The notes beneath the pieces were generated by a model. It had not been told where the DNA came from. It ran no database searches and saw nothing but the letters and a program-made list of their open reading frames with translations. Source: Diphasiastrum complanatum (lineage: Eukaryota; Streptophyta; Lycopodiopsida; Lycopodiales; Lycopodiaceae). From it: a DNA stretch of 64,000 nucleotides. Where the stretch lies: the NCBI GenBank assembly GCA_029204225.1, contig CM055111.1:12462697-12526696 (forward strand). Direction: 5' to 3'. Position 1 is the stretch's first letter, and every line of letters begins with the position of its first letter. This document shows positions 36,531 to 49,400 of the stretch, piece by piece. A program made the position numbers and the translations under genes.

Positions 36531-37013
36531 CTAAAGGCAATCCACTGTAGCTAAGGCTTTAGTCCAATTTACTACATCAATATGCGCGTCATGTATGACA
36601 ATTCTCTTGCAATGACATTTGTCGTCTGACTCCTCATCAGAATGGATTGTAGTTGCAGAGCTTGCAACCATGGCTCTTTGTTCAGTGGGTTTTGTGATCC
36701 AAGTATCAGGATCGATCCTAACTACAAAATTGTGATTCTGTAGGATGATGCGATTTTGTCCCCAGTTGTGAAGAGCTTGTGACGTTGTGAGCCACAGTCT
36801 ACCTAGTAGGACCTTGTAGGATTGGGGGGATTTGAGCAAGTTCAAGACTACAAAATCTAGCCTGAAACAAATCCTGGCTACTTGGGTGTATACTTCCTTG
36901 GCCATGCCTAATGGTTTCACACTAGACTGGTCAGCTAGTGGAATCGTAAAAGGAGCACTTACCATACAAGAAAGCCCCCATTCATGATATAGCTTGGAGG
37001 AAACGATGTTCAC
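36531..37013 (-). pseudogene. Gypsy aspartic protease region (element G3)
   Basis: A 160-codon frame with ICFRLDFVVLNL, KVLLGRLWLTTSQALHNW and, near its end, DVVNWTKALATVDCL. This is the counterpart of the fragment at 1-526. Upstream, GGSX-type sequence (37014-37035, DGGSxxN in a shifted frame) is where the catalytic Asp would lie; the DTG/DSG triad is not cleanly visible. Retropepsin cleaves the polyprotein; here it is broken by a stop. Confidence 0.75.
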
Positions 37014-38400
37014 TCAGGATCCTCCATCAACTATGGCTGATTCCTGTGGAAACCCTTAATGTGAGCACTCGGTGATCATATGGTTCTCTCCACATCCGTA
37101 ACACTTAATGAAAGCTCTAAATCCAGTTCCTCTAAGCTAGTTTGTGTAGATTGGTATTAGCTCACCATTCGCTCCGTCTATGAAATGCACTGGCATAGAG
37201 TCCTATGATTCCTCCTTGAGATAGTAGGATTCTTCAGTCACTTCGACCATGTTTAACTGTTGAGGAGCTGGCTGCGGATTTCGCACTACTAAGCCTTGGG
37301 TTTTGGGGGGAATGGGTGGTAATGCCAATCTCGGCGGCAGTGGGGAAAAGCACCTTGTCATTGTGCCAATGCGGCAGGATTTGGTACTGGTCGGGGGCTA
37401 CTTGGTTTCTAAGGTTGTATCAACATTTGTTAGTGTCATGATTGCTCATATTACAAATATGGAAATATCGAGTGGGTCTGTCTAACATCTATCTCAATTG
37501 TAGGCACTTGTTTCCTATGTGGTTGCCAGAGCAGTGTGGACACCAGGTGGATTCTCTCCTTGGATAGGTGTGGGTAGGTCCTGGTTGCAAGTCCTTCAGC
37601 TTCTGATGAACAACCGCGATAAGGTCAATGGTTAGCTTTTTAATATATATAAATATGCTCATTGCTCTACGTGTGCAACCTCTCTATGGCAGATATAATG
37701 GTATTAGTGCTATTAGTTGTAGAGGCAAAAGCATCATCATGTAGCTTATCCTTACATTTGGCTCTTTGTTCCTTTCTGTGTCTTCACTCTTGGTCTGAGT
37801 TATCAGAGTCCGAACTAGTGCTTTCACTATTGTCGACTCCTTTGATGGCATCGACGCAGGCTTCTTGAAAAGACACATACTTGTCTCTTCGTTTCATTTG
37901 TTGCCTGATTCCCTTGGGTAGTCTTGCCATAAACCATGTCAAGACGTTGTGGTCTGGGACGCTATCAACGTCATCCACCAAACAATCTCTTGATCCTTTT
38001 GATATAGTCATGTAGGGACTCGTTCTTCTTATCCATACGGATACGTCCTAGTTGCAGGAAGGGATTTGAGAGGAAACAGGTTGTTTTGAAACGTGTGATG
38101 AATTCAGCTTGTAAGATGTTCCAATCATCTCGTTCATTTTGTTCAAGGTTGAAGTACCAATCTTTTGCAGTATCGGTTAGGAATAGATTGAAATATCTTC
38201 ACAGCTCTTGTGGGCTATCGTCGGGTGTAGATCTGAAGAAATAGTCGTGGATCTCCCTTGCCATCAAACCTCGAAAGATCGATCTTGGGGAAGTTCCGGA
38301 CTTCATGGTACAAACGGCCTAGGATTGTCCATCGAGGGGGATCTATGTCAACGGGTTCGTGAAGTATTTCTATGGGTAACTTCATGATCTATCTCAATTA
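37014..38400 (-). pseudogene. Gypsy gag remnants (element G3)
   Basis: The N-terminal gag starts at about 38385 (MKLPIEILHEPVDIDPPRW, then NFPKIDLSRFDGKGDP). A capsid segment is 38011-37784 (LTWFMARLPKGIRQQMKRRDKYVSFQEA with an acidic Ser-rich tail SESTSSDSDNSDQE). A Cys-rich patch at about 37560-37490 (CPHCSGNHIGNKC-like) is the nucleocapsid knuckle. Many frameshifts. On the right, 5' UTR or LTR sequence should follow but is not identified. Confidence 0.7.
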
Positions 38401-40050
38401 GTTCACAAGTTTGTTCAATCTGGAAGCCTAATCAAACATACACCCATAATCATGTATTGGTTTGAAGTGTAGGAGGTCGTGAATATAAGAGTCTTAAATC
38501 AGTGATACTAGTTGCATGCAAATTGTCTTTGAAATCTACTCCCTTTCCTCTTTTGACGTTTGAGGTTATATTCTAGGGACATCTAGTTGAATTTAAATTA
38601 TTACTTAAGATTGTTTAAGTTAAGAATGCTCTCATCACATGCATATACAATAGACAACTTTGTATTTCCCACAAACAAGGCTTGACACATATTTGAATTG
38701 TGGATGAAAGTCTCAAATATACCCTTCCTCACTCTTAAAAGATCTCAATGATAGCCTATGCATTGCAATGAGAGGTCCCTCTTCATCCAAGTCCCTTCTT
38801 GAGAGCTAGGAGCAACAACTCTGAAGCAAGGAGCACCTTTGAATGAGGGTGGGCCAAATATTGTCATCCAAAAATCTTGGGCTCTCATCTTTTTTGTCAG
38901 TGGAAACAAAATGGAAGAACAAGTCAATTCGGAGGATGCTAGAAGAGTCAACAAATAAAGAGAATACGACTCAACTCATTGGACTGAACAAGAAGGAGAC
39001 AAGTCAGTGTCAAGCAGCTTGAAAAATATTTACGTGGCTAGGCCAACTTGACCAATTGTGTGACCAACTTGTATTCAAAAGATTGGGCATACCTATTCTA
39101 AGCCTTACCCAACTTTGCAAATACTACTACTTGGCGGTTCTTAACTTTTTCAAAAAAAGAATCTGGATTTCAGTTTATTTTATTTTATATTTGACAATAT
39201 GATTTAAAAACAAATATACATCCATCATGTCCTTTGTTTATCAGTAGTTTGGGTATTTGATATCCGTGAGGTATCTACAAGCTTTTTGAGAAGTATCTAC
39301 ATGCATGTGTCTTAATTGATACCAAGTCTCCATTTACCATTCAGTTTTTGGAAAGTATCTACATGCATGTGTCTCCATGTACCATTCAGTTTTCTATAGT
39401 GTCCAAAGTATGAAGTTTTTATGTCCACATATACAAATATATTCGTACCCAATTCATACTCTGTTGATGACATGTATGCCCCATATATGCCCAACACCAG
39501 TTGGAACCCATTGGAAAGAGAGACAAAAGAGTATGTATGTTAGATTTGTTTGTCTTTAGCTTTTTGACTCGCACCTTTCTAGAATTTGTCACACTCTATA
39601 AAGCATACATAGATTTTATAAGATTATCAAAAAATCCTATGCACAAACATTTAGTTTCACAAAATGCTCTTTCTAGTGACCTTTTCAGGCGAGATGTAGC
39701 CTCAAAACTCACCCAAATCACCCGTAAAGGTTACTCAAAAGACTATTCCCCTATGAGAAGGTTGAGTGGGGAAAAAAAAAAGTACTCTTATTTAAGATAT
39801 AATGTAAAAAAATCATTCTATCCAACCAATCCATTTAATGAATGGTTCAAAATTATATAGACAATACAAAATCTTTATGGGCATGTAATTTTTTTATTAT
39901 AAACTTTTTAAGGAAATTCAAAGCATGATCGTATCCAATCAATCATTTCAGTAGATCATTCATAATTAAAATTGACACATAATCTCAGTTTTAACTTTTT
40001 TATGAAGATAATGGTGCTACCTTCCACATCAAAATGTGTGGGAGCAAAAA
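38401..40050. other. Unassigned AT-rich stretch
   Basis: No recognised gene. A duplicated phrase, AGTATCTACATGCATGTGTCT, occurs at about 39291 and 39352, with an inverted partner in CCATTTACCATTCAGTTTT. The 119-codon frame at 39501-39860 is Lys-rich without motifs. The first part may be 5' LTR of gypsy G3, not provable here. Confidence 0.4.
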
Positions 40051-40059
40051 ATCATGGCA

Positions 40060-40310
40060 AAAAAATTTGACGTGCACCTTCCGACAGGGAAGGACGCCTC
40101 CTCCGCCCTCGAGCGAAATGCCCTCGAAGGGTGAAACACCCCCCCCCCCCCCCCCCCCCCCCCCCAACCCCCCATCCTAAAATTAGTTTGAACATTTTTA
40201 CAAAGTAATTATACACGCCTCCTCCGCTACAATGCTTCGGAGGGTGCATGCAAAAATTTTTACCTTTTTCGCGTGCACCTGCTTGAAAGCTGGCACGTGT
40301 AAAAGAAAAC
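40060..40310. repeat. GC-rich hairpin group and C27 tract
   Basis: In AT-rich surroundings there are four short GC-rich inverted repeats: CCTTCC/GGAAGG at about 40077-40093, CCCTCGAG against CTCGAAGGG at about 40106-40131, CCTCCG/CGGAGG at about 40220-40243, and CGTGC/GCACG around GCTTGAAAGC at about 40271-40297. They are bordered by words such as TGACGTGCACC and GGTGCATGCAAAAA. A run of 27 C occupies 40139-40165. Relatives lie at 41330-41550. Confidence 0.8.
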
Positions 40311-40504
40311 TTACGATTAAAAGATATGTAGAAATTGTTTTCATGTCAGGGAAGATCCCTTCCTGAGTCAAACAAAAGGGCCTTCCACCTAGGTCTACGA
40401 CCCCAAAAAAAAAGAAAGTAATAATAATAATAATGATAAAAACAAAGTCTATATGAGCATGGAAATTTACTATTATGAGCTTTTTATGAGTGTTTGATGA
40501 GGTG

Positions 40505-41232
40505 AACTTGGTATAATAATAAGGGGGCATCCCCACCAACATTTAGTGATGTTTTGTTAGCTAGCTGATAATGAGTTCCGTTAATGCTAACTGAATATAC
40601 GTATCCCCACTTGTAGTTAGCGAAAGCTGTTAGGGCTGACTGAATTGAATTGTGTGGCCCCACTAGCACCTCTTTGTTATGTCTAGTTATGTCCAGGCAA
40701 CCAGAATAAAGCCACTTTGTCCCTAGCAAGCTTTTTGCAATCCAAATCTATCCCTGGCATGGTTTTTGCAATCCAAATCTGTTCTAGGTCAAATCACCAA
40801 TGCTTGCACTTGTGTCAAACGGTGGACAGTGTAGCTCTGAGATGTTGCACATTTCCACATGAATGACGTTGCACCCAAAAAGAGGACGACTTCCAATTTT
40901 CAAAGCTTCACTGCATAGAGTTGCTTCCAATACTTCCAATGAAGGCAAGGAGCAAGAGTTCTTCCAATTCCCAAAGCTTTGCTACATACAATTGCTCCCA
41001 ATACTTCCAGTGGAGGCAAGGAGCAGGAGTTCGCTGCATGGGAGAGAATGGAAGTGATAAAAGGGCGGCTTCATCAAGGCAGTCGAGTCCTACGTCAGCT
41101 ACTTAACCATGCCATATCAACTTGGTTAAGGGATCTTAAAAAATGCACTATTTCAGTTAGTGCTAAATAAAATTGTTTGCTAAGCATAGATGGGGCCACA
41201 ATGTCACTTTCGCTTAAGCGCTAACTGTTGGT
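40505..41232. mobile_element. Possible MITE-like element with inner tandem repeat
   Basis: The two sides share inverted words: GTTAGCGAAAG with a following GTGGCCCCA (40614-40665) against TGGGGCCAC with CTTTCGCTTAAGCGCTAAC (41191-41226), and GCTAACTGA against CAGTTAGTGCTAA. Between them, 40890-41031 is two copies of a 71-bp unit (GAGTTCTTCCAATTCCCAAAG-type). There is no transposase. The inverted pairing is imperfect and no target duplication was found, so the call is tentative. Confidence 0.4.
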
Positions 41233-41550
41233 CCCCCCCCCCCCCCCCAAGCAACTTGGGCCCCCAAATTTATAATATTGGGGGGGGGGGGGGGGGGGGG
41301 GGGAAGGTCCTGCTCTGAGGCCCTTCCGCCCCCGGAAGACTGTGCGCCCGAGGGCACACAGTCCTCCACGGGCGGAAGGGCCGAGGAGCCGGCCCTTCCT
41401 TGCCATGAATTCCGTTTTTACATTTTTTTTTTCTTTTTTTTTTGATTTAAATTTTTTTTTACACGCACCTTCCGGGCGGAAGGTGCATGTAAAAAACGTA
41501 AATTTTTTTACGTGCCCCTTCCGATGTCCGGAAGGTGCTTGTAAAAAAAA
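41233..41550. repeat. Poly-C, poly-G and hairpin cluster
   Basis: C16 at 41233-41248 and G24 at 41280-41303 lie 31 bases apart and can pair with each other or form G-quadruplexes. 41308-41390 is a long imperfect GC hairpin (GGCCCTTCCGCC..., GGGCGGAAGGGCC). 41465-41486 is a perfect 10-bp inverted repeat (GCACCTTCCG and CGGAAGGTGC, 2-base spacer). 41514-41537 repeats it imperfectly (CCTTCCG, CGGAAGG). The last two sit between T-runs and A-runs (TTTTTACACGCACC, GGTGCATGTAAAAA). Confidence 0.9.
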
Positions 41551-43263
41551 AATTTGTCAAAAAAACTTTGCCCCACAGATTACGTTCTGTGAGGCATACC
41601 ATTTCCTTTGTAAAAATTTAAAAACTGATTTTACGGTTTTAAAAAAATTGCTACATGCGTGTGGTCTAGTATGAACGTAGACCCAAAATATCGAGAGGAA
41701 GGAAGGGTAGGTGGAATCCATGAACGGAATGGCTTATTTCTAATCGAGAGATTTGTGTGGTAGTAAGTAGGTAGGTACGTAAGAGCCATAGATTCAAGAA
41801 TCAAGATCCATCAATATTTTGCAATAACAATAATATCGAGCGGCAGAACTGGCGAAGGCATTGAACGTAAACCAGGGATGGAACATGAAAAGATAAAGAA
41901 AGGAATCAGACGCGTAAGCTGTCCAAGCAGGAAAAGAAAACCGAAAAAAGCAGGTAATTAAGTTTTGTTATGTCAGATTAACGCTTCATTTCGCGCTTAG
42001 ATAGCTGTTTAATGATAAGTGATTCTCAGTACTGAATATTATGCAGAGAAAGAGCTCTCATCCAGCAATAGGCTTGTATTTTCAGGTAATGGTTTAGTTG
42101 GTGGAATTAGATTTGTCCTATTTGTCATCTTGACTCTTGACTTCTTCGTGGTTTGTGATGCCGAGATTTGGACGCTTACGTGAAATTAGATTAAGGTTGC
42201 CCGCATCATTTCTTGTTTGAAGCGATGTTGCATCACGTTCTGGTTCAGGTTGGATGTGGCGCCGATGTAGTATACTTCAAAGGAAGCCTCCCTGCATAGA
42301 CACTGCATGTACCACTTTTCAAAATATAAGTCACTACGAACTAAAACATCTATATTGCGTATTTTTGGATCGCTCGTCGATTATAGGCTGCTCGATCATT
42401 AAGTAGGTTAAATTTTGGCGGAGGTTAACAAGAGCAGCATATAGAAGAATGATAGTTGCGAGCTTTGACGTCTTATAATTATTACGTCTGCATGCAGAGC
42501 AAGCCCGCAATGATGTAACGAAATTTATCGTATGAGTCTGCTTATTTACGTATATAAAGCGCATTTGTGTCCTTCGCTGACAATTCTTGTTACTTACTGT
42601 GAACTTGATCAGCAGACAGTGTCAGAGTATTATCTTCAATTGCTATCTCAAAAGCCGCCACATAGCACGTGGCTGATCATAATGATGCACATTTATTCGC
42701 ATTATAGCGATGAACAGCAGAAATTACTATAGCAACTACCGCCTTGATAAGTGAAAGCTGCGAAGCGCAACGCTGCCTATACTGTTAAGTTACAGGTAAG
42801 GTATCTAAATTGGAGAAACGAAAGGCCAATGAGACGTTTTCGTCTCTCCGACAGCATGAAATTGTCATGAAATTCTCGCTGATCTAGCAGTCGCTAATGT
42901 CTGCTTGGATTAACAAGATATCCTTTCTGTATAGTTCAAACACTTTCCACTATTCTTTCCTATAACTTTTCAGTCCTGTTAAGCTGAGATCTCTAGTTAA
43001 TGCAGCTTCATATATCTAGAATGTTCTGATCACGCATAGGATGGACTGTTTTGGATTCTCAAGCAACAGACACATCCCCTCGGATTCAACTTCAGCAACC
43101 TGATGCACAAATAGCAAGTTCAGTTTGATCGAAACATTCTGAGTTTAGCTCAGCTACTCGTTGGATGAGCACTTACGAAAGCAACTGATTGGAGTTTTAA
43201 GCTTGAAATAACTTCCAGCGAAATCGACGTGCTGGAGCCTGGAAGAAGATAGTTAAGCATAGA
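41551..43263 (+). promoter_or_regulatory. MLO upstream region
   Basis: Non-coding up to the MLO start codon. The presumed promoter and 5' UTR lie here, but no TATA box or transcription start can be assigned with confidence. The region is free of recognisable retroelement sequence, in contrast to most of the window. The sequence around the ATG (AGAATGGCG, purine at -3 and G at +4) is a good plant start context. Confidence 0.4.
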
Positions 43264-46200
43264 ATGGCGGGAGGGGGAGATAATGCAACAAGGCCGCTAG
43301 AGTACACACCAACTTACACGGTAGCTGCAATTTGCACTTTCTATGTGGTGTCCTCTCTCTTTGCTGAACGAGGTCTTCACCACCTTAGCAAGGTAAAGTG
43401 CCTAATTTGTTTATTTATGCGAGGGTTCTGAGAGTAATGCTTAATTGAAAAATGAGAGATCGTCTAAGTGTACGACTTAGCTGAATCAAACAGGTCTATT
43501 ATTTTGCAGAACGTAGTAAACTTGATAGAATGAAAGCAATACTCCGAAAAATATCTGAAATCATGACTCATGAGTACGCATAAAATTGTTCTCGAGATTA
43601 TTTTTGGAGAATTCGCATCACTTAGGGACATCCGAATTTTTTTTCTAAATGGTTGAAAATCGACTGAGGACTTGCTATTGACAAAGTGGATACTAGTTCA
43701 CCGAAAATATGCGTGTGTTTGTCCTCTGGCTGTTTGCAGTGGCTGTCAAAAAAGAAGCGAAAATCTCTTTACGATGCGCTGGAGAAGATCAAAGAAGGTA
43801 ATCTACGTCACGAATATCTTCCTCACCATGGCTCTTCAGAATCATTACATTATTCAAGTATCGTCATTATATAATGACCTTCAAACAGAAGTTTACAGCT
43901 ATGATCTTAGGTGCCTCCGGCTTTGAGTTACCTGAAACTCCAAGCTTATTCTTCCAGCGCCAAAGCTCCTTTGTGTCACAAATATGGTCTCCTTATGTTT
44001 CTTCTGCCATCTTCACGTTCTGATTCTTTTTTCCTGACTAGCTGCTGTCCCTTTTAAATTACTCGCGTTAAAAATGTTTCTTTTTTCCTTAATTTCATGC
44101 TATTGGTATGAGATCTCTGATGTAAAACTGGGTTTTGGTGCAGAGTTGATGCTTTTAGGTTTCATATCACTTCTCCTGGCGATAACTGCAGACTACATAT
44201 CTACATTCTGTGTAAAGTCGTCTTTCTATGAGAGCCAACCAAGTCCATGCAAGAGATTAGATGCCCATCCTATTATTACACCTTCAAGTCAGAGTACAGG
44301 ACATCAAGGTACCATTTATGTGCGAAAGGTTTTGGATGATGCAGGCGAACAAGGATTCATGTCCTCAACTAGACATTTGTTAGAAACGGCTCCTTTTGCC
44401 ATTGGCAAATCATGTCCAGCGGTAATGCTACTAGACGTTAATGTGAATTACCTTGTTTAGATTTCAACATTTTGGTTTTATATTGTGATATGAAAGGTGC
44501 AGCGGACTTGAGATCAGAATTTCGGCTTTAAGTCGAAAAATAATTAGGATGAGAAATCCAATCAGAAACTTATAGCAAGATGTTTCTATATGGCAGGGAA
44601 AGGAGCCATTTATCACGCTCCACAGTCTTGAACAGTTGCACCGTTTTATTTTCATCATGGCCACCGCTCATATCTTATATAGCTGTCTGACCATTCTCCT
44701 TGCACTTGTTAAGGTGCGTGGAAAGATCAGTGAAACTGAATTCTAAAGCGACAGTAGTACACTGCTATCAATTGCATCACCTCATTTTCTATATCTACTC
44801 TCCTTTTTTGAAAAATTGTGTTTGTTTCTTCTATTGGCCTCTTTGAAGCTGTTGGAAAAGGGACTAAAGAGTTTTGACAGGTCCAAAATAGAGACATTGC
44901 TTCGTAAGTCTGTTTAATGTAACTGGAGAGCATGTATTTTATGGTCGAAGCTCAATTTGCTTATTCATTTATTCACAGTGAGCGACAGCTTCGTGACTTA
45001 TAATCATCTCATCAAATCATAATTTTCCTAGTTTATGTACCTTGCCGTTTCCATCCGTAGACAGCAAACGCTTAAACAAAGAGACCAAAAATATCTGTCA
45101 AATAAATAGATGCAATAGGCCAAGCTTGTTTGGAGATCTCAGTTTATCTCTTTAAAAAAATCTCATTTTGAACACAATTGTTGCAGGCCAAGGTAAATCA
45201 TATTCCTATATATTTTGAAAGTTTTTCATGCTACAAAGCAATTTGTTTTGCAAAATCCCATATAGAGTGACGTTTCTATAGGAGCTTATTCGTAAGCCTT
45301 GTAAAAGGGGAAAGCCTCTTGGGATGTTCTAAAGGGTAAGCATTGCATAAGAGGAAGGCATGCATTTTTTTTGTCAGAGATGCTTCTGCAGTTAAGGGGA
45401 TAATCATTAATTTCACACCTATAGGGACTCAAATGGAAATGCTAGGAATGTTACAGGAACTAACATGGCTACCAATTGGGACCAGGTGCTTAAATGGAGG
45501 GTTTGGGAGGACGAGGCACATTCTGATACCCATGACAATATAACAGGTGAGTTGCCTATAAAATGTATTAAAGACATTAAGTGGTAAAAAGAATTCTAAC
45601 TCCTGTAGCGTTCAGCTATTTTGTTTGAAAATTCATTAGTTATGAAGAAGAGTATATTTTCACTTCTGCTATTAGCGAAGTCACTCAAATCAACCAGGCA
45701 CTAGACAATATACCAACTTATGCTTTTCAAGTTCTGTAAGGCAACTTTTGTGTGGTATATGGTTGTTATCCTTTTCTGCAGAAATGACAAGGACTTTAAC
45801 TATGAAACGGCAGTCCACATTTGTTTCATATATTGAGACCTCAAAACCATGGAGTAAAAACATGCTTGTAGTTTGGGTGGTAAGTACATCCTTCTGAGCA
45901 ACACAAGTGAGCACAAGATTGATGCCTTTCAAGTTTCACACCCCTCCATGATGCATAAAAAATAGCATAATATCATAATTCTAACAACGCCTACATGTCA
46001 CTTAAATAAGCTTGATTGGCTCTGTATTTTTAACTCATATGGTCAACCTACTGCTTGAGTGGGACGACATTTCCATTATCTAAGAGGCTTAATTTGCAAA
46101 GAAGCTATTGTGCTTGATGGGTTGACAGTTTGTATTTTTGTTGGAGCAGGTTTGCTTTTTCCGTCAATTTGGACAGAGTGTCACACGAGCTGACTACTTG

Positions 46201-46350
46201 TCTTTGAGATTGGGTTTTATATCAGTAAGTCATTGTTTTGTCTGACCACACATTCTTAACTAAGGAGCAGAAGAACATCAAATAGTATGCTAAAATAAGT
46301 TGGAGTTTCTGACACCTAATGATTGACTATTGGGCAGAGCGCGTGTGCGC

Positions 46351-46409
<59 letters not shown>

Positions 46410-49400
46410 GCTAATAATTGATTGGGTTACAGAGACATCACACAAGCACCAAGTACAATTTTCATGACTACATGGTGCGTTCCATGGAAGATGAGTTCAA
46501 GGAGATTGTTGGTGTAAGGTACGTACATTATCTTTTGGAATAAGTGATCAAGAGGATGTCTTTTTCTGAATCGCAATAGCACTTAGTGTTTCTAGAAATA
46601 CTCAATCGTACCACCTTACATTAAGATGTTAAGAGAAAAACTCAAAACTTTCTGTGTGTTACGTGTAGCAAAGTAGAGCATGAAATCACCTTACATGCTT
46701 TGATGGATGATATATATTTGCAGTTTTTCTCTGTGGATCTTTGTGGTTGCGTTCATGCTCTTCAATGTTGATGGTAAGCATTTTATCTTGGCTCTTTGCT
46801 TTTCCGTTCCTTTTTACATAGAGGACACAGAATTGGTGGTTGAAATAAGAAATGAAACGCATTTTATTGAGATATAATTAATCTTGACTCTTGCTACAGT
46901 CACGGAGTAATCCACCAATCAACACTAGCTAGGGTATATCGTGGTACAGTAAGAACTATTTACATTCATAAAGGAAAGCTACTTCTTTTGCATACACTTA
47001 CAAAGTTTGTTACATGAATATGCAGGATTATATCTCTACTTCTGGATATCATTCATCCCTGTTGGAGTACGTCTTTCTATATCGTTTAACTTCTAATATT
47101 ATGCAGATACACTATGACTAAGAACATATGAAAACCAATACAGGACAGAAAATCTCATAAATATTTATTTGAGAGATGAGAAACACCAACGGATAACATT
47201 ATTTACTGGAAGGAGAACTTTACGTTCTAATTATATGTTTTAGTGAATAATTTCCTGTGCCATATGTTTTAAAGACATTATGTTTTACCCTTGCTGACAT
47301 TGAAGGACCTTAGCTTCAAATGCTTACGAATTCGTTGTAGTTCAACTTAAGTGACCTGTAGTGGCAACATAAATGTACAGCTAACCATTCTCCTTTTTGC
47401 AAGACTTTCATTGAAATACTGCAAAGTATGTGGTATGTTCTGAAAGTAGTGCAAAATAAATGCAGTGCTGCATAACAGATTAGGTTTCAAATAGAGTTCA
47501 TCTAATAGGGAGAAGCTGCCCTATGAGTCAAGTATTGACCCCCTTGTTTGTAGGTTGGTGTGTCTCTTCATAATCACTTGCACCAAAAGATCATTTTCCT
47601 TGCCACTAGCTGGTGTTTAAAATCATTTCAATTGAATTAGTGAATCTTTCTTTTATGTAGCTTTATGTATTTCTGTGGTGAAAAGTCTTCAATGTGGTAA
47701 GGATCTTACTTGGAGTTATTTGAAAGTGCAGTTGATTTTGATCGTGGGCATGAAGCTCCAGCACGTCATTGCAACCCTCGCAATAGAGAATACAGGGATT
47801 CGGGGTCAATATGTTAGGCCACGTGATGAACTCTTCTGGTTCAACAAGCCAGAGCTTTTGCTATCATTGATAAATTTTATCTCTTTCCAGGTTTTTTTCT
47901 GCTCACTTCTCATTTAGTTACAGTCAAAAAGCATTTTATTGTAGGAGATTAACCAACATGCATGCATACCTACATGGTATCGGCGCTCTAATACAAAGTA
48001 TTAGAGCATACCTATATGGTATCAGAGCGATCTGCCATACCAGAGCTCTAATACTTGATATCTTACTAACAAGTTTATAGAAGCTACTTTGTTTTTATAA
48101 TCTGCTGGTGGAATTTTGCTGATGACAGAATGCATTTGAGATGGCGACGTTCATTTGGGCTGTGGTGAGTTGTTCATCTCTTTCCGGCCAAATACTCTTT
48201 AGCTAAATTTTCAGGAAGAGATTGCCGATAGACAATTAGACTGTAGTATTTTGGTTTAGATGGAATCAAATGTCTCACGCTTTCTACTTTCAGACAAACT
48301 CATTCTTACTATCTCCACTGATCAATGTACAATTTTGTGATGCTTTTTTTAGTTGACTGACTGTCCTCCATAGATGAAGGTGGTTTCATTGTTGGTCATA
48401 GCTTTTCCATCTGCTAGTTGGAATTTCAAAAGTTCAAGCCAGTAGGAATCTTAATGCATGAAGTTATAAATTTCTGAGAAATGAAAAACGTTTTCTCACT
48501 TAAAAGATCATACCGCACTGTGCAACATTTCTATATTCCTCAGAATTTTACAGGCTGCCATTCCTGAGCAGCCAGGTTCAGCAAAATCTATTGCACTACC
48601 ATGCCAGCAGATTATCATCCTGACAGTCCATAAAAAAGTTTCAAACCCAAGTCCATAAAGAAATGCAGGAGGATGTTGTAGTCTATAGAAAGCCAAAGAG
48701 TCTGGACCATTAGTGCCATTGCCATAATTAAGCCATTGAACTGGCTAAAAAGATTTCTACCCCATCCAATACCCAATATGTTAAAATCTCACATGCTAAT
48801 ATCTCTCAGCACTGTTAACAAGCATTACGATTGCCAAGACATATTCTAACAGCCAACCCGAAGCTTTTTTGTTTTAAAAGAAGACAAATTGCATTATGCC
48901 TGTTTGGTATTTGCCTTTCAAAGTGTTGCCTTACCTCGCCATTAGTGTAGCAAGCAAGCCTCGGTTGCTTATGTATCTGTACACGTTTCTAGCACATTCT
49001 CTTATTTGGTTCTTGAATAATCAAGCAGTTTGACCAAGTGTTTATGTGATTTTCCAGTGGCAATTTGGGTTCGGTTCTTGTTTTCTGAAGGAGCGAGCAT
49101 ATGTCTACGCACGCCTTTTGACTGGGTAATTGATCACTACACATGCTTCTACTAAATCGTCTGGTTCTGCAAACCTCATCGCCTGCTCCGATTTCAAATT
49201 TTTAATTGGATATCAGGTGCTCTTGAAATGAAATCTAGCTGCAGATGAAAACACTACGAGAATGCCAAGAAGGTGATGAATGTAAACATGTACATCATGA
49301 TACTTTTTTACAGTGATGTTTAATACATCACAATAAAACCATTTTAAATGTACCCAGTCTTCAGCAATCCTACATTTCCAAACCCAAAAAATTTGCATTT

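Noticed and set aside
41221-41406. Pro/Gly-rich small ORF
   Set aside because: Produced by the poly-C and poly-G tracts.
43672-43926. Open frames overlapping MLO exon 2
   Set aside because: They run through a GT donor and into the intron; the 58-bp exon with matching phase explains the coding signal.
45343-45543. 66-aa frame around MLO exon 5
   Set aside because: Wrong frame relative to WRVWEDEAH; the real exon is 45486-45546. An upstream acceptor (TTACAG, 29 bases earlier) would shift the frame.
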